Source: Phenylobacterium sp. (lineage in GTDB: Bacteria > Pseudomonadota > Alphaproteobacteria > Caulobacterales > Caulobacteraceae). Taken from it: 64,000 nucleotides of DNA. Where the stretch lies: the NCBI RefSeq assembly GCF_025351295.1, contig NZ_JANXWD010000138.1, positions 1-64,000 of the forward strand. The letters run 5' to 3'. A program made the translations under genes and the position numbers. Under the pieces are notes generated by a model, which was not told where the DNA came from, did not search any database, and saw nothing but the letters and a program-made list of their open reading frames with translations. Shown here piece after piece: positions 38,567 to 49,477 of this stretch. Numbering within the stretch: the first letter of the stretch is position 1; every line of letters begins with the position of its first letter.

Positions 38567-39538
38567 CTACTCGCTCGCCGCGCCAGCGCCGGTTTCAGCC
38601 GTCTCGGCCTCCGCGGCGGTGGTATCGGGCTCGGTCGCCGGGGCTTCCACCACCGCTGCAGCCACCGGAGCCTCAGCCACGGGGGCTTCAGCCGCGGGGG
38701 ACGCGGCCGCGCCGGTCATCTCGGCTTCCAGGGCCGCGGTTTCCGGGGCGGAGACCTCGGGTTCAGCCACCGGCTCCGGGGTCAGCTTGCGCGCCAGGGT
38801 CGGCTCCATGGGAGCTTCCGAGGCGCCCAGGTCGACGCCCGAGGCCGCCTGCCCGGCCGCCAGGCCATCTAGGACCGAATCGGCCAGCAGGTCGCAGTAG
38901 AGCTGGATGGCGCGCGCGGCGTCGTCGTTGCCGGGGATCGGATAGGTGATCCCGTCCGGGTTCGAGTTGGTGTCCAGGATCGCGATGACCGGGATATTCA
39001 GCTTGCGGGCTTCCTGGATCGCGATGGCTTCCTTGTTGGTGTCGATCACGAACATCAGGTCGGGGATGCCGCCCATGTCCTTGATCCCGCCCAGGCTGAG
39101 CTCCAGCTTGTCGCGCTCGCGGGTCAGCTGCAGCAGCTCCTTCTTGGAGCGGCCCTGGTTCTCGCCGGCCACCAGGGCGTCGACTTCGCGCAGGCGCGCG
39201 ATCGATGCCGAGACGGTGCGCCAGTTGGTCAGCGTGCCGCCCAGCCAGCGGTGGTTCACATAGTACTGGGCGCAGCGCTTGGCGGCCGTGGCGATCGGCT
39301 CGGAGGCCTGGCGCTTGGTGCCCACGAACAGGATGCGACCGCCGCCGGCGGCGATCTCGCGCACCTTCACCAGGGCCTGGTGCAGCAGCGGGATCGACTG
39401 GCTCAGGTCGATGATGTGGATGTTGGAGCGCGAGCCGAAGATGTACTTGTCCATCTTCGGGTTCCACCGGTGCGTCTGGTGGCCGAAGTGGGCGCCGCTC
39501 TCGAGCAGCTGGCGCATGGAGAATTCAGGCAGAGCCAT
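38567..39538 (-). CDS. rpsB: 30S ribosomal protein S2, with long acidic/Ala-Pro tail
   Basis: A 323-aa protein from ATG 39538 ([20 protein letters not shown]). S2 motifs [33 protein letters not shown] and [20 protein letters not shown] are all present and end near residue 240. The last ~80 residues are an Ala/Pro/Glu/Val-rich tail with repeats of the type [10 protein letters not shown], absent in E. coli S2 but seen in other alphaproteobacteria. The tail is acidic and likely disordered at the solvent side. A structured 5' leader is described separately. Confidence 0.97.
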   Translation of the reverse strand: MALPEFSMRQLLESGAHFGHQTHRWNPKMDKYIFGSRSNIHIIDLSQSIPLLHQALVKVREIAAGGGRILFVGTKRQASEPIATAAKRCAQYYVNHRWLGGTLTNWRTVSASIARLREVDALVAGENQGRSKKELLQLTRERDKLELSLGGIKDMGGIPDLMFVIDTNKEAIAIQEARKLNIPVIAILDTNSNPDGITYPIPGNDDAARAIQLYCDLLADSVLDGLAAGQAASGVDLGASEAPMEPTLARKLTPEPVAEPEVSAPETAALEAEMTGAAASPAAEAPVAEAPVAAAVVEAPATEPDTTAAEAETAETGAGAASE

Positions 39539-39583
39539 AGTCTGTGTCTCGTCTTTCTTCCGGTTGAACCTCCGCGGGCAAAC

Positions 39584-39651
39584 CCTCCCGAAGGAGGACC
39601 GGAACGGACACTGGCGGGATGTCTCCCCGCCAAGCCGCACACCCGCGTGTG
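39584..39651 (-). promoter_or_regulatory. Structured 5' leader of rpsB (three tandem hairpins)
   Basis: Three hairpins lie 46-113 bp upstream of the rpsB start: CACAC/GTGTG (39638-39651), GGCGGG/CCCGCC (39613-39631) and CCTCC-TTCG-GGAGG (39584-39597, a stable UUCG-type loop on the transcript strand). S2 is known to repress its own operon in other bacteria through the leader; this may be an analogous site. That function is inference. Confidence 0.35.
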
Positions 39652-39757
39652 GATTGAAGCGGCGCGTGTAGTTGGAACCGCCGGAAAAATCAAGCGCACT
39701 GACGTGGAGCCGCCACATTGGGCTGGCTGGATGGCGGCTTCGGCTGGAGGTTTTCCG

Positions 39758-40093
39758 ATGCGTTGTGTGGCTCCGTTCGTCGTGCTCGCCGTGGCTTCCG
39801 TCCTGCCGGTCGCGGCCTATGCCGGCCATCGCGCCCGGCCGCCGGCCGCTCCCGCGCCGTCCGCGGCGAGAACCGGGGCGGCCGCAGCCGTGATGGGGCC
39901 GCTGGACGCCGCGCTCGCCGGCGCGCCGGCGACCGTCGGAGGCGGCTCGAAGAGCGCGGCGGGCGACGGCCTGACGGTGTCCACCGCCTCCGGCCGGCCC
40001 GGCGCGCTTACGAAGGGCAACCTCGACGTCGCGCCCCGAAGCATTCCGTTGCCGGCGATGGACGTCGCCGTCCGCAGCGGCCCTAGACCTTAG
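39758..40093 (+). CDS. Small exported protein, unknown
   Basis: A 111-aa frame from ATG 39758 ([20 protein letters not shown]), with a good signal peptide ending AAYAG. ATG 39731 would add nine residues. The mature part is Ala/Gly/Pro-rich with no motif I recognise ([20 protein letters not shown]). It is convergent with the next gene and the two overlap by 4 bp at their stops. It sits 219 bp from the divergent rpsB start. Confidence 0.5.
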   Translation: MRCVAPFVVLAVASVLPVAAYAGHRARPPAAPAPSAARTGAAAAVMGPLDAALAGAPATVGGGSKSAAGDGLTVSTASGRPGALTKGNLDVAPRSIPLPAMDVAVRSGPRP

Positions 40094-40404
40094 CGGCGCG
40101 GCTTGGAGTCAGGTCCAAACAGGCTGGTCGTCGTCGGCTTCGGCTTCGGGGCCGGCTTGTAGGGGTCCGGCTGGTCGTCCGAGGAATAGGTCGACTGGCC
40201 GTGGAACGGCTTGAAGGCCGGCGGCGCGTGGGGCTCGCTTGGCGGCTTCGGCGCTTCGGGCGCGCGGGGCGCGGCCTGCGGGGCCCAGTGCGAGCTTGGC
40301 GCCGCGTGGGAGCCGGGCGCGAAGGTCCCATAGCCCTGGGCGGTCGCCGTACCGCCAAGCCCGGCCACGGCCACCGCCACGATCAGTCCAAATTGCAGTC
40401 TCAA
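40090..40404 (-). CDS. Small exported Pro-rich protein, unknown
   Basis: A 104-aa frame that begins at TTG 40404. A strong GGGAGG ribosome site 7 bases upstream supports this start, and it yields a clean signal peptide ([20 protein letters not shown] then TAQG). The mature part is Pro/Ala/His/Lys-rich ([20 protein letters not shown]), likely disordered and periplasmic. No known family. It lies downstream of dnaE (77 bp) on the same strand. Confidence 0.6.
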   Translation of the reverse strand: MRLQFGLIVAVAVAGLGGTATAQGYGTFAPGSHAAPSSHWAPQAAPRAPEAPKPPSEPHAPPAFKPFHGQSTYSSDDQPDPYKPAPKPKPTTTSLFGPDSKPRR

Positions 40405-40481
40405 AACCCACCCTCCCAGATTGCTGCGACTATCGGCGTCGACAGAGGCCGGCCCGTCAAGGGCCAGGCCACCGCCGCGCC

Positions 40482-43925
<3,444 letters not shown>

Positions 43926-43954
43926 CCTGGCCGCCTCTCCCATGCGCATGGCCG

Positions 43955-44044
43955 TCAGCCCAGATGCATGGCCACGGCGCAGACCATCCAGACAAAGCTC
44001 GCCACCGACGCAAAGGCCAGTGATTCCCGGGCCAGACGAACCAT
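43955..44044 (-). CDS. sidA: SidA-like SOS-induced cell-division inhibitor, 29 aa
   Basis: Starts at ATG 44044, with GGAGG 9 bases upstream. Another ATG at 44053 is too close to that ribosome site. The peptide has a short basic head (MVRLARES) and one transmembrane helix ([18 protein letters not shown]), and ends HLG: exactly 29 residues. From memory, Caulobacter crescentus SidA is also a 29-residue inner-membrane peptide, induced by DNA damage, that blocks the late divisome through FtsW/FtsN. A perfect LexA box (44088-44102) overlaps the promoter 44 bp upstream, and dnaE follows after 29 bp. The match to SidA is by size, topology and regulation, plus partial memory of the sequence. Confidence 0.8.
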   Translation of the reverse strand: MVRLARESLAFASVASFVWMVCAVAMHLG

Positions 44045-44087
44045 CTCGCGCATCCTCCTGTGCGGGCCCTGTGGAGAACCCAAAGTC

Positions 44088-44102
44088 GTTCCGTTTTCGT
44101 TC
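44088..44102 (-). promoter_or_regulatory. LexA (SOS) box controlling sidA
   Basis: GTTC-CGTTTTC-GTTC on the plus strand, a perfect alphaproteobacterial SOS box. It overlaps the start-proximal edge of the -10 element of the sidA promoter, so bound LexA would block RNA polymerase. A third GTTC half-site lies at 44116-44119 inside the promoter spacer. Confidence 0.88.
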
Positions 44103-44129
44103 TTATTCCCCTTTTGTTCTGACAGTCAA
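44101..44129 (-). promoter_or_regulatory. Promoter of sidA(-dnaE)
   Basis: On the minus strand, TTGACT (44129-44124) and ATAAGA (44106-44101) are separated by exactly 17 bp, close to the sigma-70 consensus. The LexA box overlaps the last two bases of the -10 hexamer and continues downstream. Transcription would start near 44094 and read sidA first. Confidence 0.65.
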
Positions 44130-44422
44130 CCCCGTCGATGCGTGGGCCCCGGCGGCGAAGGTGATCCATTGTGCAGGCTCGGACGCCTCTTCTTGTTACG
44201 CCCATTCCGAGACGGCCCGCCCTTGGACTGGTTGCAATGGGAGCACGCCCGCTTCAGTCGACCCGGTTGCCGGGCCTTGGGAGAAGCCGCGCCTGTCTAC
44301 AGCGCCGACCTTCCCTTGTTGGGCGAACGGCATTGCGCAATGGTAAACGCGGTATTTGCGCTGAATCCTCGGGGCAAGCAGAACGTCCCACGCATTAGGA
44401 TCGTTTAGGGAAGGAACGAGAC
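44130..44422. other. Intergenic region between sidA promoter and PEP-CTERM gene
   Basis: About 290 bp without a gene I can support. Short frames here have no ribosome site or family character. The right end must hold the PEPxxWA-CTERM promoter and has a clear ribosome site (AGGGAAGGA). I found no riboswitch-like structure. Confidence 0.5.
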
Positions 44423-45256
44423 GTGAAACTGAAAACGCTACTCCTGGCGGCGTCGTTCGTATCGACGGCGGCCATCGCAATATCCCTCGCGACGTCGGCA
44501 CAGGCCGGATCGGTCGCCGTCTACGTCGGCTATTTCGATGGTCTGCGCGGCGGCATCGATTTCCCGAACCCTGCCGGCGTGGGCGGAACATTCACGACGG
44601 GCGGACACACCTACACGATCAGCAATCTGCTCGGCGATGTGAACGACGCCATGGATGCGGGCGGTGTCATGCTGCTCAACACGGGCGCGACCTCCGTCGT
44701 GGTCAACAACCTGGATGTCAGCAACGTAGGCGCCGCTCACGCAGACTTTCAGCTCTGGACGGGTGGCGGCGCGCTGCAACTGGGTAGCGGCCTCAACCTG
44801 GCCGCCGGCTCTGGCGCCATTTTCACGTCAACCGCGAACTACAACTTCGACACCAGCGATTTCTCCGGTGCAGCCCTCCAGGCTGGCTTCGATCCCGATA
44901 CGAATAACTGCAGCGTCGGGGCGATCGCTTCGACCTTAGCGTGTACCTCCACAGCGGCTGCCGTGACCTTCACCATCGATGGCATCGCCTCGGCGCTTGG
45001 CGATACCGGCCACGTGCTCGATACGGGCGGCTATGACACCGCGAACTACAGTCACATCCACACCGGTGGTGGCGGGGTGCCGGTGTCCAACACCAACGAG
45101 TCCCTCAACTGGCGGCTGATCGGCACGACGGGCGTCAACGATCCGGGCGGCACTGGGGGCGTGCCGGAGCCTGCGAGCTGGGCGTTGATGCTGGTGGGCT
45201 TTGGCGGCCTGGGCGCCATGCTGCGCCGCCGGCGGCGGGTCGCGCTCACCGCTTGA
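44423..45256 (+). CDS. PEPxxWA-CTERM sorted secreted protein
   Basis: A 277-aa protein with a GTG start and ribosome site AGGGAAGGA 8 bases upstream. Signal peptide 1-28 (LLLAASFVSTAAIAISLATS). The middle is Gly/Thr/Asn/Ser-rich beta-type sequence with one Cys pair. The C-terminus is a full PEP-CTERM tripartite tag: VPEPASWALMLVGFGGLGAM, transmembrane helix, then an Arg cluster (RRRRR). The PEPxxWA variant is typical of alphaproteobacteria. Such proteins are recognised by an exosortase at the inner membrane and exported, often with exopolysaccharide; no exosortase gene lies in this window. Its own role is unknown. Confidence 0.88.
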   Translation: MKLKTLLLAASFVSTAAIAISLATSAQAGSVAVYVGYFDGLRGGIDFPNPAGVGGTFTTGGHTYTISNLLGDVNDAMDAGGVMLLNTGATSVVVNNLDVSNVGAAHADFQLWTGGGALQLGSGLNLAAGSGAIFTSTANYNFDTSDFSGAALQAGFDPDTNNCSVGAIASTLACTSTAAAVTFTIDGIASALGDTGHVLDTGGYDTANYSHIHTGGGGVPVSNTNESLNWRLIGTTGVNDPGGTGGVPEPASWALMLVGFGGLGAMLRRRRRVALTA

Positions 45257-45281
45257 TCCCACCCGATAGGACGATGGAGCC

Positions 45282-45302
45282 CCGGCGTTGTTAGAACGCC
45301 GG
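45282..45302 (+). terminator. Hairpin after the PEP-CTERM gene
   Basis: CCGGCGTT-GTTAG-AACGCCGG, an 8-bp perfect stem (45282-45289 with 45295-45302) followed by a weak T-rich AGCTTATT. It lies 26 bp after the stop codon and before convergent lolD, and may serve both directions. Confidence 0.55.
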
Positions 45303-45367
45303 AGCTTATTCATGGGTCGAATGCCGTCGCTTTAAGTTTGCCGCTCTGGAGCGCGAACGCCGCGCCG

Positions 45368-46054
45368 CTACCGCCGCTGTTCTTCCAGCCGCCCGTCCTT
45401 CAGCGCGAAAACCCGGTCCATGTGGCGGGCGAGTTCCAGGTTGTGGGTGGCGACCAGGGCGGCGACACCCTCGCTACGCGCCAGGCCGTAGAGGTTCTCG
45501 AACACGGCGGTCGAGGTGGTGGGATCGAGGTTGCCGGTGGGCTCGTCGGCCAGCAGCAGGCGGGGCGAATTGGCCAGGGCCCGGGCCACCGCCACCCGCT
45601 GCTGCTCGCCGCCGGAGAGCTGGGCCGGCTGGTGGTCGAGCCGTTCCGCCAGGCCCAGTTCGGTGAGCAGGGTCCGCGCCCGGTCCCAGGCCGCCTTGCG
45701 CCCCTGGCCGGCGATCATCAGCGGCAGGGCCACGTTGTCGAGAGCCGAGAACTCCGGCAGCAGGTGGTGGAACTGGTAGACGAAGCCGATGGTGGCCAGC
45801 CGCACCCGCGTGCGCTCCCGCTCGGCCAGGTTCGAGCAGTCGGTCCCCAGGATCGATATCCGCCCGGCGTTCGGGTGCTCCAGCAGGCCGGCGGCATGCA
45901 GCAAGCTGGACTTGCCCGACCCCGACGGCCCGATCAGGCCGACGATCTCGCCCGGCATCACGTCCAGGTCGACGCCCCGCAGCACGGTCAGCGACCCCGC
46001 CGCGGTGACATAGGTCCGCTCCAGGCCGCGGATCGACAGCACCGGCTCACTCAT
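45368..46054 (-). CDS. lolD: Lipoprotein-releasing ABC transporter ATPase LolD
   Basis: A 228-aa ABC ATPase. Walker A is GPSGSGKSS (42-50), the Q-loop is [20 protein letters not shown], the signature LSGGEQQR (146-153), and Walker B LLLADEP (167-172) followed by TGNLD. [20 protein letters not shown] sequence is characteristic of LolD. It drives release of lipoproteins from the inner membrane to LolA. Its start overlaps the lolC-type permease stop by 8 bp. Confidence 0.95.
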   Translation of the reverse strand: MSEPVLSIRGLERTYVTAAGSLTVLRGVDLDVMPGEIVGLIGPSGSGKSSLLHAAGLLEHPNAGRISILGTDCSNLAERERTRVRLATIGFVYQFHHLLPEFSALDNVALPLMIAGQGRKAAWDRARTLLTELGLAERLDHQPAQLSGGEQQRVAVARALANSPRLLLADEPTGNLDPTTSTAVFENLYGLARSEGVAALVATHNLELARHMDRVFALKDGRLEEQRR

Positions 46055-47342
46055 AGCGCAGCGCCTCGACCGGATCGAGACGCGAGGCCCGCCAGGCCGG
46101 CGGCAGGGTGGCCAGGAAGCTGACCGCCAGCGACCAGAACACGATCAGCGCCACCTCGGCCCAATCGGTCTTCGCCGGCACATGCGACAGGTAATAGACA
46201 TCCGAGGAGAACACCGCCTGGCCGGTGACATATTCCACGACGTCCTGGATCTGGTCGATATAGGTGCAGAACAGGATGCCCACCGCCAGGCCCGCCGCGG
46301 TGCCCAGCACGCCGACGCTGGCGCCGGCCATGAAGAAGATCCGCAGGATGGACCCCTGCCCCGCCCCCATGGTCCGCAGGATGGCGATGTCGCGGCCCTT
46401 GTTTTTCACCAGCATGATCAGGCCGGAGATGATGTTCAGCGCCGCGATGGCCACCACCAGCATCAGGATCAGCCGCATCACCGCCCGCTCGACCTTCAGT
46501 GCCCCCCAGAACGAGGAGTCCCGCTGGGTCCAGTCGCTGACCACGGCGGCCGGCCCGGCGGCCCGCGCGATCGGCGCCTTCATGCGCTCAGCGTGGTCGG
46601 GATCGGCGACCCGCACCTCGATGGCGTCGGCGGTGTCCTCGCGGCCAAAGAACAGCTGCGCCTGCGGCAGGGCCATGTAGATATAGGCTTGGTCGTACTG
46701 GCTCATACCGACACTGAACGTCGCGCCGACCGTGTATGGCTTCTGCAGCGGCGTGCCGCCGAACGCGGTGCTGCCGCCGGAGGGCGAAATCAGGATCAGG
46801 GTGTCGCCGACGCCCACGCCCAGCTGCTGGGCCAAGCGTTCGCCCACCACCACCACGTCGCCGCCATAATCGCCAGCCCCGAAACCCCTGAGATTTCCGT
46901 GCTTGATGTTGCCGGAGACCAGCGGCGTGGCGCGGAGGTCGCCCGCGCCGATGCCACGCACGATGGCGCCGGTGATCTGGCTCGGGCCGATGGCGATCGC
47001 CTGGGCCTCGACGATCGGCGCGGCCTGCAGTACGCTCGGAATCTTGAGAATCCGCGCCGCCGCGGCGTCGCGCTCGGACCCGTCCAGCACCCCGCCGGTG
47101 ACGAACACATGGCCCTGGAAGCCCAGGATCCGGCTCAGCAGCTCGGTGCGGAAGCCGTTCATCACCGACATCACGATGATCAGCGTCGCCACCGCCACCA
47201 TGATGCCGACGAACGAGATCAGCGAGATCAGCGCCACGCCGCCCTGGCTTCGCTTGGCGCGCAGGTAGCGCCCGGCCAGCATCCGTTCCCACAGTCCGAA
47301 GGGCGGCGCGCGCCCGCCGATCACCGCGCCCGGTTGGCTCAC
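46047..47342 (-). CDS. lolC: Lipoprotein-releasing ABC transporter permease (LolC/LolE family)
   Basis: A 431-aa MacB/FtsX-type permease with one N-terminal helix ([21 protein letters not shown]), a large periplasmic domain (about 50-280) and three C-terminal helices ([17 protein letters not shown] last). The family start [16 protein letters not shown] and the end [15 protein letters not shown] are diagnostic. As no second permease is present, it probably forms a homodimer (LolF-like) with LolD. It overlaps proS by 4 bp (ATGA) and lolD by 8 bp. Confidence 0.95.
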   Translation of the reverse strand: MSQPGAVIGGRAPPFGLWERMLAGRYLRAKRSQGGVALISLISFVGIMVAVATLIIVMSVMNGFRTELLSRILGFQGHVFVTGGVLDGSERDAAAARILKIPSVLQAAPIVEAQAIAIGPSQITGAIVRGIGAGDLRATPLVSGNIKHGNLRGFGAGDYGGDVVVVGERLAQQLGVGVGDTLILISPSGGSTAFGGTPLQKPYTVGATFSVGMSQYDQAYIYMALPQAQLFFGREDTADAIEVRVADPDHAERMKAPIARAAGPAAVVSDWTQRDSSFWGALKVERAVMRLILMLVVAIAALNIISGLIMLVKNKGRDIAILRTMGAGQGSILRIFFMAGASVGVLGTAAGLAVGILFCTYIDQIQDVVEYVTGQAVFSSDVYYLSHVPAKTDWAEVALIVFWSLAVSFLATLPPAWRASRLDPVEALRYE

Positions 47343-48655
47343 CCGGTGATGGCCCTGAGCGCGGCGTCGAGCGGCAGGGTCTGGCGCTCGCCGCTGCCGC
47401 GCGCCTTCAGTTCCACCACGCCCTCGGCCAGGCCCTTCGGCCCGACGATCAGCTGCCAGGGGATGCCCACCAGGTCGGCGGCCGCAAACTTGGCGCCAGG
47501 CCGGTCGTCGCGGTCGTCGTAGAGGGGGTCGAGGCCGGCCGCCGTCAGCGTGGCATACGCCGTCTCGGACGCCGCGTCGCAGGCGGCGTCACCGGCCCGC
47601 AGGTTCAGCACCGCCGCCCCGAAGGGCGCCACGCTGGCCGGCCAGATGATCCCGCTGTCGTCATGGCTGGCCTCGATGATCGCCGCCACCAGCCGTGAGA
47701 CGCCGACCCCGTAAGAGCCCATCTGCACCGGCGTGTCCTTGCCGTCCGGCCCGGTCACCAGGGCCTTCATCGGCTTCGAGTACTTGTCGCCGAAATAGAA
47801 GATGTGGCCGACCTCGATGCCGCGGGCGGTCATCCGCTTGTCTTCCGGCATCGCTTCGAACCGGGCCGCGTCGTGCATCTCGTCGGAGGCGGCGTAGAGG
47901 CTGGTGCGCCGGGTGACCTCGGGCTCCAGGTCGCCGTCCCAGTCGATGTCGGGTCCGGGCGCACCCATCTCGACCAGGTCGCGGTGGGCGAACACCTGGC
48001 TCTCGCCGGTGTCGGCCAGGATCATGAACTCATGGCTGAGATCGCCGCCGATGGGGCCGGGGTCGGCCTTCACCGGGATCGCCTTGAGGCCCAGCCGGGC
48101 GTAGACGTTGAGATAGGCCAGGAACATCCGGTTGTACGACCGCCGCGCCGCCGCCTCGTCGATGTCGAACGAATAGGCGTCCTTCATCAGGAACTCACGC
48201 CCGCGCATCACCCCGAACCGGGGCCTCTGCTCGTCGCGGAACTTCCACTGAATATTGTAAATATTCTTCGGCAACTCCTTGTAGGATTTGATATATCCTC
48301 GGAAGATGTCGGTCACCACCTCCTCCGCCGTGGGGCCGTACAGCAGGTCCCGCTCGTGGCGGTCCTTGATGCGCAGCATCTCCTTGCCGTAGTCGTCGTA
48401 GCGGCCGCTCTCGCGCCACAGGTCGGCGAGCTGCAGGGTGGGCATCAGGATCTCGATGGCCCCGGCGCGGTTCATCTCCTCGCGCACCACCTGCTCGATC
48501 TTCTTCAGCACCCGCAGTCCCAGCGGCAGCCAGGCATAGATCCCGGCCGCTTCCTGGCGGATCATCCCTGCCCGCAGCATCAACTGGTGCGAGACGATCT
48601 GGGCGTCAGCCGGCGCCTCGCGAAGCGTCGGCATGAAGTATCGCGATAGGCGCAT
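47339..48655 (-). CDS. proS: Proline--tRNA ligase, short alphaproteobacterial type
   Basis: A 438-aa class II synthetase, about 130 residues shorter than E. coli ProS because the editing (INS) domain is absent, as in other alphaproteobacteria. [20 protein letters not shown], class II motif 2 ([20 protein letters not shown]) and motif 3-type [16 protein letters not shown] are visible. It charges tRNA-Pro; mischarged Ala-tRNA-Pro must be removed by another editing protein. Its TGA overlaps the permease ATG. Confidence 0.96.
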   Translation of the reverse strand: MRLSRYFMPTLREAPADAQIVSHQLMLRAGMIRQEAAGIYAWLPLGLRVLKKIEQVVREEMNRAGAIEILMPTLQLADLWRESGRYDDYGKEMLRIKDRHERDLLYGPTAEEVVTDIFRGYIKSYKELPKNIYNIQWKFRDEQRPRFGVMRGREFLMKDAYSFDIDEAAARRSYNRMFLAYLNVYARLGLKAIPVKADPGPIGGDLSHEFMILADTGESQVFAHRDLVEMGAPGPDIDWDGDLEPEVTRRTSLYAASDEMHDAARFEAMPEDKRMTARGIEVGHIFYFGDKYSKPMKALVTGPDGKDTPVQMGSYGVGVSRLVAAIIEASHDDSGIIWPASVAPFGAAVLNLRAGDAACDAASETAYATLTAAGLDPLYDDRDDRPGAKFAAADLVGIPWQLIVGPKGLAEGVVELKARGSGERQTLPLDAALRAITG

Positions 48656-48757
48656 GGGATTCGGCAGCTTTCAGCTCAGGCGAAGGCGCCCTGATAGCCT
48701 TGCCGCGAAGACCTTGGCAACGATGAGGCGCAAGCCGCGCAGGGCGCGCCGGGGCCG

Positions 48758-49018
48758 TCAGTACCCGCTGGGCAGGTGCGGGAGCTTCACGAGGTTGAAG
48801 TGGATGACCACCAGCACGATCAGGAACAGCACCGTCGACACCCAGGTGGTGGTGAAGAACTTCTTCTTCAGCTTCGGGTCCACCGGCGAGCCCGGGTCGG
48901 TCCCGTCGCCCCGGTCGATGCCAGCCTCGGCGTGGCTAATGACGCCGATCGGCAGCACGGCGAACAGCACGGTCCACCAGATGGTCAGGTAGATCGCGCT
49001 CCAGGTGAGCGGGCTCAT
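48758..49018 (-). CDS. DUF1467 small inner-membrane protein
   Basis: An 86-aa protein with two transmembrane helices (IYLTIWWTVLFAVLPIGV and VSTVLFLIVLVVIHFNLV). The loop includes GTDPGSPVDPKLKKKFFTTT, the DUF1467 core. Its function is unknown. Its ATG overlaps the mce stop by one base (TGATG), so it is coupled with mce, as in many alphaproteobacteria. proS lies 102 bp downstream. Confidence 0.88.
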   Translation of the reverse strand: MSPLTWSAIYLTIWWTVLFAVLPIGVISHAEAGIDRGDGTDPGSPVDPKLKKKFFTTTWVSTVLFLIVLVVIHFNLVKLPHLPSGY

Positions 49019-49440
49019 CAGTGGCTACCCTTCGGCGTTTCCATGAGCTCGACGAGGACGCCGCCCATGTTCTTGGGATGGACGAAGATCACCGGCGCCT
49101 TGTGGGCGCCGATCCGCGGCACGCCGCCGTTCAGGACGGTGGCGCCCTTGGCCACCATGTCGTCGCGCGCGGCGATGATGTCCGGGACCTCGAAGCAGAC
49201 GTGATGCTGCCCGCCGGCCGGGTTCTTCTCCAGGAAGCCCTTCAGCGGGGAATTGTCGCCATAGGGCTCGATCAGCTCGATCTGGCTGTTCGGCACGTCG
49301 ACGAAACAGACCCAGACCCCCTGTTCGGGCAGGGCGAATTTCTCGCCGATCTGCGTGGCGCCCAGCATGTCGCGATAGACGGCGACGGACTTTTCGATGG
49401 AGGGCGTGGCGACGCCGACGTGGTTCAATCTTCCGATCAT
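49018..49440 (-). CDS. mce: Methylmalonyl-CoA epimerase
   Basis: A 140-aa VOC-fold protein. LNHVGVATPSIEKSVAVYRD gives the first metal-ligand His, GQHHVCFEVPDI the second, and the terminal VELMETPKG the Glu. IELIEPYGDNSPLKGFLEKN is typical of the epimerase. It interconverts (R)- and (S)-methylmalonyl-CoA during propionyl-CoA use. It stands at the head of the mce-DUF1467-proS-lolC-lolD block; the neighbouring CoA transferase is an insertion. Confidence 0.93.
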   Translation of the reverse strand: MIGRLNHVGVATPSIEKSVAVYRDMLGATQIGEKFALPEQGVWVCFVDVPNSQIELIEPYGDNSPLKGFLEKNPAGGQHHVCFEVPDIIAARDDMVAKGATVLNGGVPRIGAHKAPVIFVHPKNMGGVLVELMETPKGSH

Positions 49441-49477
49441 CCGGGCGGTATACGCCGCTGCGGGGCTCGGCGCGAGA

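Noticed and set aside
44116-44119. Third GTTC near the sidA promoter
   Set aside because: It is 13 bases from the next half-site, so it is not a second full SOS box.
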